Source: CAYLLD01 sp964425135 (lineage in GTDB: Bacteria; Pseudomonadota; Alphaproteobacteria; Rhodobacterales; Rhodobacteraceae). From it: 42,874 nt of DNA. Position numbers and translations under genes: made by a program. Each line of letters starts with the position of its first letter. The first letter of the stretch is position 1. The stretch spans positions 1 to 42,874 of the forward strand of contig CAYRKW010000023.1 of assembly GCA_964425135.1 (NCBI GenBank), written 5' to 3'. Under the pieces are notes generated by a model, which saw only the letters and a list, made by a program, of their open reading frames with translations, did not search any database and had not been told where the DNA came from. This document shows, piece after piece, positions 25,378 to 31,983 of this stretch.

Positions 25378-26342
25378 GCCTATCTGCCAATAAAGCAGCG
25401 CTGCGGGCGTATGCTGCAAGCGGCGACGGGTCGGTGTTTTTCGCCCCTGATGCGGTGATTAACGTGGTGCACCCGTTCAACGAATTGCGTGGTCCCGATG
25501 GCTATCGCAAGGGATGTCTTGATGTCATCGAGGTGTCGTTTGAGGGCCTTTACCGAACCGACTACATGGCCTTTGGTGGCACCTATGAAGATGGCGACTG
25601 GGTGACTTCTTCGGGCTATTACACCGGCAATTTCATGCGTCCGTTTCTGGGGATCAAACCGACAGGCGCGATGGCAAACCTGCGCTTTGGCGCGTTTCAC
25701 CGGATGGAGAATGGCCGCGCGGTGGAGAGCTATATCTATTTCGATCTACCCGAGTTGATGATCGCGGCAGGGCAATGGCCGATCACCGATCATCCGGGCG
25801 AAAAACGCGGCTTTACCGGCTATTTGCCGGGGCCATCGACGCAAGATGGTTTGCTCTGGGAGACAGGTGATCCGGCGCGCGGCGATGCGACCTTCAAGAT
25901 GGTCACGGCGATGCTCGGCGGGCTTGCAACCAAGGAAGAAGCGTGGCGGCCCTATTGGGATGCGAACATGCGCTGGTATGGTCCCGCAGCGTTCGGATCC
26001 TTCCTTGGCATCGAGGATTTCGCCAGCTTTCAGGTGCCGTTTGAAAGTGCGTTTTCGGAATGGATTGGTGGATCGGTCAAGGGATCGCAAACCAAGCATT
26101 TCGCGCGATTTGGTGACGGGGATTACGTTGCCTCAGGCGGCTGGCCATCGCTGAACGCGGTGCAGGCCAAGACGTTTTTGGGGCAAGCCTCAAAGGGCGA
26201 ACGACTGTTCATGCGGGTGAGCGATTGGTGGCGCTGCGAGGACGACCGGATCGTCGAAAACTGGGTCTTCGTCGACATCCCGCATGTGCTTTTGCAGATG
26301 GGATATGATGTGTTTGGAGAGATGGGATACGAGGCCACATGA
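25374..26342 (+). CDS. SnoaL/NTF2-fold protein, two domains, coupled to the permease
   Basis: A 322-aa protein with two SnoaL-like domains, homologous to the 331-aa protein at 19897. Shared segments are FxGIKPTGxM (FLGIKPTGAMANLRFGAFHRMENGRAVESYIYFDLPELMI here), NMRWYGPAAFGSFLGIEDF, and VSDWWRCEDDRIVENWVFVDIPH. The GTG at 25374 was chosen because it overlaps the permease stop (GTGA). The much longer open frame upstream only shadows permease 2. It is cytosolic, with no signal. No catalytic residues can be assigned. Context suggests it acts on the imported compound or its oxidation product. Confidence 0.88.
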   Translation: MSLSANKAALRAYAASGDGSVFFAPDAVINVVHPFNELRGPDGYRKGCLDVIEVSFEGLYRTDYMAFGGTYEDGDWVTSSGYYTGNFMRPFLGIKPTGAMANLRFGAFHRMENGRAVESYIYFDLPELMIAAGQWPITDHPGEKRGFTGYLPGPSTQDGLLWETGDPARGDATFKMVTAMLGGLATKEEAWRPYWDANMRWYGPAAFGSFLGIEDFASFQVPFESAFSEWIGGSVKGSQTKHFARFGDGDYVASGGWPSLNAVQAKTFLGQASKGERLFMRVSDWWRCEDDRIVENWVFVDIPHVLLQMGYDVFGEMGYEAT

Positions 26343-26875
26343 AAGGATCACGCCCAGAACAAGCGGTGCTGACCCGCGATACGGATATGTCCAAGACCGA
26401 TGAAACCCGTGCGGTTATCGAGGGTATGGTTGATGGGCTGAATGATCACCGGATTGCGGACATCGGGGAGTTTTTCGCGGAAAACTTCCGCTGGATGGGC
26501 AATCAGGGGTGCGGGACGAAGACCGGCTTGAGGGAGTTTCAGGATAACTGGCAAAAGCCGTTTCAGGCGGCGTTTTCGGATAAGGTCTGTATTGATGAGG
26601 CTCGGCTCTACATGGGCGAGTGGGCGGCGGCGTTTGGGCGGCAGGAAGCTATCCATTCGGGGGAGTTTCTGGGAATCGCGCCAACCGGAAAGCGTATTGA
26701 AATCAGGTACATGGACTTTTGGAAAGTTGTGGACGGCAAGATCGTAGACAATTGGGTGAATGTTGATTTTGCCCATGTCGCGGCTCAGCTTGGGGTCGAT
26801 CTGTTCAACGGTAAAGGCTGGGAAGCATATGATCGCGGCGAGACGACCCCGCCGCGACCGGATAGCGAGGATTGA
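26339..26875 (+). CDS. SnoaL/NTF2-fold protein, single domain
   Basis: A 178-aa one-domain relative of the two neighbouring SnoaL proteins: TRAVIEGMVDGLNDHRIADIGEFFAENFRWMGNQGCGTK, then FLGIAPTGKRIEIRYMDFWKVVDGKIVDNWVNVDFAHVAAQLGVDLF. The ATG overlaps the previous stop (ATGA). A second Met at residue 17 (MSKTDETRAV) is an alternative start. It ends 4 bp before the dehydrogenase ATG, so all three genes are coupled. The C-terminal tail is Pro/acid-rich. Confidence 0.87.
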   Translation: MKGSRPEQAVLTRDTDMSKTDETRAVIEGMVDGLNDHRIADIGEFFAENFRWMGNQGCGTKTGLREFQDNWQKPFQAAFSDKVCIDEARLYMGEWAAAFGRQEAIHSGEFLGIAPTGKRIEIRYMDFWKVVDGKIVDNWVNVDFAHVAAQLGVDLFNGKGWEAYDRGETTPPRPDSED

Positions 26876-26879
26876 GACA

Positions 26880-28208
26880 ATGGCAGTAACCTATCTCAAG
26901 CGCGGCAAATCGGATGCGGATCGCGCGGATGATGACAGCAAAACCCGCGCAGTCGTCGAAGCGACGCTAAAGGATATCGAGGCGCGCGGTGATGCGGCAG
27001 TGCGGGAGTTGAGCGAGAAGTTCGACGGGTATGCGCCTGAGGCCTTCAAGCTGACGCAAGAAGATATTGAAGCATTGATGGCGCAGGTGAGCCCGCAGGA
27101 TATGGCGGATCTGAAATTCGCCCAAGAGCAGGTGCGCAATTTTGCGCAGGCCCAACGGGATTCGATGCTGGATATCGAAGTAGAGCCAATGCCCGGTGTA
27201 ATCCTCGGCCACAAGAATATCCCTGTGCAGTCGGTGGGCTGCTATGTGCCGGGCGGCAAATTCCCGATGGTGGCCTCCGCGCATATGTCGGTGGCCACGG
27301 CCTCGATTGCGAAAGTGCCGCGCATCATCGCCTGCACGCCGCCCTTCAAGGGAAAGCCCAATCCGGCCGTGATCGCGGCGATGCACTTAGGCGGGGCGCA
27401 TGAAATTTATGTGCTTGGCGGCATTCAGGCGGTGGGTGCGATGGCGCTGGGGACTGAAACCATTGATCCGGTGCATATGCTGGTGGGGCCGGGCAATGCG
27501 TTTGTCGCGGAGGCCAAACGGCAGCTTTTTGGGCGCGTCGGCATTGATCTTTTCGCAGGGCCGACCGAGACGATGGTGATTGCCGATGAGACGGTAGATG
27601 CGGAGATTTGCGCGACGGATTTGCTGGGTCAGGCGGAGCATGGATATAACTCGCCCGCGGTGCTTTTGACCAACTCGCGCAAGCTAGCGGAGGCGACGAT
27701 GGGCGAGATCGAGCGTCTGCTGAAAATCCTGCCAACGGCGGACACAGCCTCGGTGAGTTGGGAGGATTACGGCGAGGTTATCGTCTGCGATACCTATGAC
27801 GAGATGCTGACGGTCGCGGATGATATTGCATCCGAGCATGTGCAGGTGATGACCGATCGGGATGACTGGTTCTTGGAGAATATGACCTGCTATGGCGCGC
27901 TCTTCCTTGGGCCGCGCACCAATGTATCCAACGGCGATAAGGTGATTGGCACGAACCATACGTTGCCCACCAAGAAGGCGGGTCGCTATACGGGGGGGCT
28001 TTGGGTTGGCAAATACCTCAAGACACATTCCTACCAGAAGATCACGACCGATGAGGCAGCTACGAAAATTGGCGAGTACGGCTCGCGCTTGTGTATGCTG
28101 GAAGGTTTTGTTGGTCATGCGGAGCAATGCAATGTTCGCGTGCGCCGCTATGGCGGGATCAATGTGCCTTACGGCGAGGGTGCGCCGTATCGGGATAAGT
28201 CGGACTGA
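26880..28208 (+). CDS. Histidinol-dehydrogenase-family alcohol/aldehyde dehydrogenase, catabolic (HpsN-like candidate)
   Basis: A 442-aa NAD+-dependent zinc enzyme of the HisD family, which oxidises a primary alcohol through the aldehyde to the acid. Conserved sites: zinc ligands Gln251 and His254 (QAEH), Asp353 (NGDKVIGTNH) and His413 (GHAEQ); catalytic Glu319-His320 (ASEHVQ); His360. The location, inside an ABC importer/SnoaL operon next to a LacI regulator, argues against biosynthetic hisD. HpsN (sulfopropanediol 3-dehydrogenase) is the best-known catabolic relative. DHPS is therefore a candidate substrate, but hpsO and hpsP are not recognisable here and a polyol is equally possible. ATG 26880 is preceded by GAGG; upstream in-frame codons overlap the SnoaL gene. 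Confidence 0.88.
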   Translation: MAVTYLKRGKSDADRADDDSKTRAVVEATLKDIEARGDAAVRELSEKFDGYAPEAFKLTQEDIEALMAQVSPQDMADLKFAQEQVRNFAQAQRDSMLDIEVEPMPGVILGHKNIPVQSVGCYVPGGKFPMVASAHMSVATASIAKVPRIIACTPPFKGKPNPAVIAAMHLGGAHEIYVLGGIQAVGAMALGTETIDPVHMLVGPGNAFVAEAKRQLFGRVGIDLFAGPTETMVIADETVDAEICATDLLGQAEHGYNSPAVLLTNSRKLAEATMGEIERLLKILPTADTASVSWEDYGEVIVCDTYDEMLTVADDIASEHVQVMTDRDDWFLENMTCYGALFLGPRTNVSNGDKVIGTNHTLPTKKAGRYTGGLWVGKYLKTHSYQKITTDEAATKIGEYGSRLCMLEGFVGHAEQCNVRVRRYGGINVPYGEGAPYRDKSD

Positions 28209-28222
28209 GAGCCACAGGGGCG

Positions 28223-29233
28223 ATGGTAGAAAAGGTCACATCGCTTGAAGTTGCCGCGCATGCCGGGGTCAGTCAGTCTGCGGTGAGCCGGGTGTTTACG
28301 CCCGGTGCCTCCGTCTCTGAGAAAACAGCCGAGAAGGTACAAATAGCGGCGCGTGAGTTGGGGTATCGGCCCAACGTTCTGGCGCGTGCGATGGTGTCGG
28401 GTAAGAGCCGAATTATCGGTTTGGTTGTCGCCTATCTGGAGAACCAGTTTTATCCGGTAGCGATCGAGAAGCTGTCCAATGCGCTGCAAGCGCATGGGTA
28501 TCATGTGCTGGTGTTCATGGCAGCACAGACATCCGGCAATATCGACGATGTGTTGGATGAAATTCTGGACTATCAGGTCGATGGCATTGTGATTGCCTCG
28601 GTCGATATGTCGTCGATCATAGCCTCGCGCTGTCAGGCGGCGGGAACGCCTGTGGTTTTGTTCAATCGTTCGCAAAATATCGACGGGATCACGTCGGTAA
28701 CGTCCGACAATCATGCGGGCGGGCGCAAAGTGGCTGAATTTTTGCTTCAGGGCGGCCATGAGCGGATCGGGTATATCGCCGGGTGGGAAGGCGCCTCGAC
28801 CCAGCGCGACCGGGAGGCCGGTTTTAGCGCAGCGCTTCGCGATGGCGGTGCATCGATTTTCGCGCGTGCAAACGGCGCATTTCAGACCGATCAGGCGCGC
28901 GAGGCGGCGCGCGAGATATTCGATGTCGCCCCCGGCCTGCGGCCCGATGCGGTGTTTGTGGCAAATGACCATATGGCGCTCGCGGTGATGGATGTTTTGC
29001 GCTTCGAGCTTGGCCTGCGCATTCCCGACGATGTGTCTGTGGTCGGTTATGATGATGTTCCGCCTGCGGCCTGGCCATCCTACAATCTTACGACAGTGCG
29101 GCAGCGGGCAAATCTGATGGTGGAGGAAACCGTGGCGGCGCTCTGCGCTCAGATCGAGGGGGGCGATACGCTGGATGACGGCCGGATCATGATTGATGGA
29201 CCTTTGATTATTCGCGGTTCAGCAAAAACCTGA
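28223..29233 (+). CDS. LacI-family transcriptional repressor
   Basis: A 336-aa regulator. The HTH lies at residues about 6-24 (SLEVAAHAGVSQSAVSRVF), with the hinge helix in RPNVLARAMVSGKS. The periplasmic-binding-protein-like core runs to the end (FVANDHMALAVMDVLRFELGLRIPDDVSVVGYDDVPPAAWP). It starts 14 bp after the dehydrogenase stop, preceded by CAGGGG, and is the last gene of the operon. Its most likely targets are the two CG-centred palindromes at 20923 and 20964, which would give negative control of both the operon and the divergent SnoaL gene with the imported solute as inducer. Confidence 0.94.
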   Translation: MVEKVTSLEVAAHAGVSQSAVSRVFTPGASVSEKTAEKVQIAARELGYRPNVLARAMVSGKSRIIGLVVAYLENQFYPVAIEKLSNALQAHGYHVLVFMAAQTSGNIDDVLDEILDYQVDGIVIASVDMSSIIASRCQAAGTPVVLFNRSQNIDGITSVTSDNHAGGRKVAEFLLQGGHERIGYIAGWEGASTQRDREAGFSAALRDGGASIFARANGAFQTDQAREAAREIFDVAPGLRPDAVFVANDHMALAVMDVLRFELGLRIPDDVSVVGYDDVPPAAWPSYNLTTVRQRANLMVEETVAALCAQIEGGDTLDDGRIMIDGPLIIRGSAKT

Positions 29234-29374
29234 AACCGAAATCCGATGTGGCATAGCGCAGGATAAATCGCATCACCGTCGCGTGGATGGCACCTGAAAC
29301 CGGCACGACTTAATCATTTTTTCATGGCTATCGTTAACAAGGAACACGGGTCTGAGACTTGCCTGGAGTTTCCG

Positions 29375-30322
29375 GTGGAAAACGCGCTGCAAAAGAAGAT
29401 TACCTCGACGCGGCTGGTGCCCGCGCCGATTGCGCATGTGGACAGGCTGGCGATCCTGATGAACAAGGCGCTGGAGGACCGGATTGAAGCGATGCTCAAG
29501 TCGAGCGTTGTGGGAACCATCGAAACCTGTGAGATCCGCAAACTCTCTGGCCTGATTGATGAAACCCAAGAGCCCGCAATTTTGGGCGAATTGCAGTTTG
29601 ACGGAACCGATATTCCATCGATGGTGAATATGTCGGCTGATCTGGCATTTCACATTATCGATCTGCGCATGGGCGGCGATCCAAACGCGCTTGCGCCGCC
29701 AGTGGAGCGTGGTTTCACCTCGATTGACCGAGCCATTTGCGAAGACGTCCTGACCCAAACCGCGCGTTCGTTTGAGGTCGCGGTCGAAAGCGTGTTGGCG
29801 GGCGAGTTGGCGGCGCATTTCTCTCTGGCGGATATCCAGACCTCGGTGGCTGATCTGACGACGGCCAAATTATCAGCCGATGTGTTGCGCATCAGCGTGG
29901 CGCTTGAGATCGGCAGCGCGGAGCGGCGCGGTGCAATCCAGTTGGTCATCCCGCTGTCGGTTCTCGATTTCACGCGGGCTGCCGTCAAGAAAGCCGCCAA
30001 AAAGCCGAGCCCTGACATCGCCGATATCTGGCAGGACCGTATGGTGGAAGCGGTGGCAAATGCGCAGGTGCCTTTGACCGCAGTTCTGGCACGCACCTAC
30101 AAAACTTACACTGCAATCCAGAAATTGCAGGTGGGATCGGTCATATCCTTGCCACTCGAAGCAACCCAATCGGTTGATCTGGAGATGAAATTTTCGCCAA
30201 AGATCCGCTTTAAAGTCGCGCAAGGCAGGCTTGGCGCCTACAACGAATTCAAGGTCCTGAAGCTGAACGCCGCGCCCGATGCCCGGATGCTCGATCATTT
30301 GCGCATGACGTTGATGGACTGA
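29375..30322 (+). CDS. FliM/FliN (SpoA-domain) family protein, orphan
   Basis: A protein of about 315 aa. Its C-terminus (LQVGSVISLPLEATQSVDLEMKFSPKIRFKVAQGRLGAYNEFKVLKL) is a SpoA/FliM-C domain, and the preceding part resembles the FliM middle domain (FTSIDRAICEDVLTQTARSFEVAVESV). FliM/FliN form the flagellar switch ring. No flagellar or type III gene lies nearby, so its partner is unknown. GTG 29375, with CTGGAG 6 bp upstream, is preferred; ATG 29324 would add 17 residues but has no ribosome site. A CGTTAAC half-site of CtrA type lies upstream (29332-29338). Confidence 0.75.
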   Translation: MENALQKKITSTRLVPAPIAHVDRLAILMNKALEDRIEAMLKSSVVGTIETCEIRKLSGLIDETQEPAILGELQFDGTDIPSMVNMSADLAFHIIDLRMGGDPNALAPPVERGFTSIDRAICEDVLTQTARSFEVAVESVLAGELAAHFSLADIQTSVADLTTAKLSADVLRISVALEIGSAERRGAIQLVIPLSVLDFTRAAVKKAAKKPSPDIADIWQDRMVEAVANAQVPLTAVLARTYKTYTAIQKLQVGSVISLPLEATQSVDLEMKFSPKIRFKVAQGRLGAYNEFKVLKLNAAPDARMLDHLRMTLMD

Positions 30323-30877
30323 CGTTTTGCGGTGAGTTGGTCGCTGACGGGGTCGCGAACTTCTCGTGCGATTTCTGACGCATTGGTTGGAATGGGTGGT
30401 GAGACGGGTTTGGATCGGGATTGGCGAGACTTATTCGAATTCTCACGCCGTGGTTTTGTTCTCTCACACAATGCTGAGAGCCGCTAGAAACAAAGGAGCG
30501 ACTGTCGCGCTTGGGTGGCGCAACGCCTGCTTCCTCGGGATCTCCTTGAATCGTTTTAAGGTCGGAGTTTCTGCGCGCTTTGCTGCGCCGGGGCAGTCAG
30601 AAAGTTGAGGAGGATGTTGCAAGGTTCATAATTTAAGGTTTGCGGAGATTAGTGTGCGCTTGGCGATACCGTCATTGCCCCTGCCCTTCGGTCTGAGTGA
30701 TTTCACTCTTCTGCCAAATCTGTTGCATGGCCGGGCGGTTGAGACGTTTTGAAGTGAGCGCGTCGTTTGCGACAAAGCCCTCGCACGCGCAGCGGCCAGG
30801 AGCGGACGGGGGTGGCAGTTGGGATAATCTCAAGCGTCAGGGCTTGCTCAGATCGCGTCTGTTTCCACCAAAACAGA

Positions 30878-30895
30878 ACGCCCTTAACAGGGCGT
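30878..30895. terminator. Hairpin ACGCCCT-TAAC-AGGGCGT
   Basis: A perfect 7-bp stem with a 4-nt loop, 11 bp upstream of a second hairpin. There is no T-tract directly after it, so it may be an RNA structural element rather than a terminator. Confidence 0.5.
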
Positions 30896-30905
30896 ACGAC
30901 ATATC

Positions 30906-30930
30906 GTTTCGCTGACGCGAAACCATTTTT
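30906..30930 (+). terminator. Hairpin with T-run
   Basis: GTTTCGC-TGAC-GCGAAAC (7-bp perfect stem, 30906-30923) is followed by CATTTTT. It has the form of a rho-independent terminator, but lies almost 600 bp past the FliM-like stop. It would therefore terminate a transcript that begins within the gap or a long 3' UTR. Confidence 0.55.
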
Positions 30931-30951
30931 GAGTATTTGGAAAATGCGAAA
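30931..30951 (+). repeat. GAGTATTT...AAATGCGAAA element, copy 1
   Basis: GAGTATTTGGAAAATGCGAAA differs by two bases from the reverse complement of 37411-37431 and by three from 37302-37322. All copies are in gaps between convergent genes. Confidence 0.65.
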
Positions 30952-31149
30952 TGCGGGGACGCGGTTATTGTTGAGCGCAGCGTCGCCGAAATCAAGGTCG
31001 GTCCGGCGGGGGGGAGTGCCGGACCGATTTTACGCCAGACTGGCACGCACATCAGGTGGGATCGGATACCCTGAACCGCGTGCCACACAATTTGCGCCGC
31101 CATTACGATGCGGGCAAATCGTGATATGGGTAAGGATTGCGCATAGCGG

Positions 31150-31165
31150 TTAAAGCCAGGTTAAC
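31150..31165. promoter_or_regulatory. CtrA-type box TTAA-N7-TTAAC
   Basis: TTAA at 31150-31153, seven bases, then TTAAC at 31161-31165: an exact match to the alphaproteobacterial CtrA consensus. A third GGTTAAC lies at 31180. GGTTAA occurs at 31148, 31159 and 31180, one and two helical turns apart. The flanking genes both end here, so it is not a promoter of an annotated gene. Confidence 0.55.
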
Positions 31166-31209
31166 TTTGTGAATTGATTGGTTAACAAGTCTGAACGCGT
31201 TGTTTCTGC

Positions 31210-31866
31210 TCAAAAACCGAGCATTCGGGGCAGTTGGATCATGTCGTTGAAAATCACAGCGCCTTGAGCGCGCAACCCGTCTGCATCGCTATCGGCGGCA
31301 TATCCAAAGCAGCGCATTCCGGCCGCTTTTGCGGCTGTTGCGCCGGTGACGCTGTCTTCGATGACGACGCAATCGCGCGGATCCGCATGCATGGTCTTGG
31401 CCGCATGCAAGAACAATCCCGGATCGGGTTTGGCCAAATGCAGGCCGATTGTGTGGGCTGAAAAAATACGCCCTTCAAAGTGATTGATGAGGCCCGTTTG
31501 GCCAAGGGTGATGTCCATTTTTGCCTCAGCGCCGTTCGATGCAACGCATATTTGGATACCGGCTTCGGTCAATGCGGTCAGAGCGGGCTCGATGCCTTCG
31601 ATCTTCTCCACGCCTTGTCGCAGTCGCTGATAAATGGCGGCATAGATCTCATCGACCCACGTATCCGGCAGCGCGATGCCGTTGTCGCGGATACGTTCTG
31701 CCACACCAGCCATAGTGCCGCCCACGAAGCGGCTTTGGGCCTCTTTGCCAGATATGTCCAAGCCATAGCCGCGCAGATTTTCGGCAATGACCGCGTTGGT
31801 GAGCGGTTCGCTGTCGACAAGCACGCCATCGCAGTCGAAGATCACAAGCCGCGGCGTTTTTTGCAT
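31210..31866 (-). CDS. HAD-superfamily phosphatase (beta-phosphoglucomutase/phosphoglycolate phosphatase-like)
   Basis: A 218-aa HAD hydrolase, subfamily IA. Motif I is DCDGVLVDSEPL (nucleophile Asp11, acid/base Asp13), motif II CVASNGAEAK, motif III includes KPDPGLFLHAAK, and motif IV CVVIEDSVTGATAAKAAG. A helical cap domain lies at about 20-90. It hydrolyses a small phosphorylated metabolite; the substrate cannot be fixed from sequence. It is divergent from the DMGDH-like gene across 117 bp and convergent with the FliM-like gene across the long gap. Confidence 0.93.
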   Translation of the reverse strand: MQKTPRLVIFDCDGVLVDSEPLTNAVIAENLRGYGLDISGKEAQSRFVGGTMAGVAERIRDNGIALPDTWVDEIYAAIYQRLRQGVEKIEGIEPALTALTEAGIQICVASNGAEAKMDITLGQTGLINHFEGRIFSAHTIGLHLAKPDPGLFLHAAKTMHADPRDCVVIEDSVTGATAAKAAGMRCFGYAADSDADGLRAQGAVIFNDMIQLPRMLGF

Positions 31867-31941
31867 TTTTGCATTCCCGTTTCAGGCGTCGCATACGGAC
31901 ATCAAGCGCCGCAGATAGGCTATTGCGGGACGATGATCCCA

Positions 31942-31951
31942 CTAACGTTAG
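31942..31951. promoter_or_regulatory. CTAACGTTAG palindrome upstream of the DMGDH-like gene
   Basis: A perfect 10-bp palindrome centred on CG, in the divergent gap between the HAD gene and the DMGDH-like gene, 32 bp before the latter's ATG. It could be a regulator site; no regulator gene is adjacent. Confidence 0.35.
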
Positions 31952-31983
31952 CATCGAAAGACGTTTTAGGGAGAATTCGCGAC

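Larger units (their letters stand above)
30323..31209. other. 887-bp gene-free stretch between convergent genes
   Basis: No convincing protein gene, tRNA or rRNA is visible; short open frames here lack ribosome sites and protein-like composition. It contains two hairpins (30878-30895 and 30906-30930), a GAGTATTT element (30931-30951) and three GGTTAA motifs with a CtrA-type box at 31150. Its length and the box make a small RNA or a relic gene possible. Confidence 0.6.

Noticed and set aside
26880..28208. Naming the dehydrogenase hisD or hpsN outright
   Set aside because: Context excludes an ordinary his operon, but the diagnostic hpsO/hpsP partners are missing, so only the family is claimed.
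30411..30460. TTCGAATT motif resembling a tRNA T-loop
   Set aside because: The flanking bases do not form the T-stem, and no acceptor or anticodon arm fits around it.
30366..30608. Possible 80-aa gene in the long convergent gap
   Set aside because: No ribosome site, no family resemblance, atypical composition. Kept as gene-free, though a relic cannot be excluded.
31480..31983. N-terminal 168-residue extension of the DMGDH-like protein
   Set aside because: It is antisense to the HAD gene. The FAD motif starts right after ATG 31984, which has its own AGGAG-type site.
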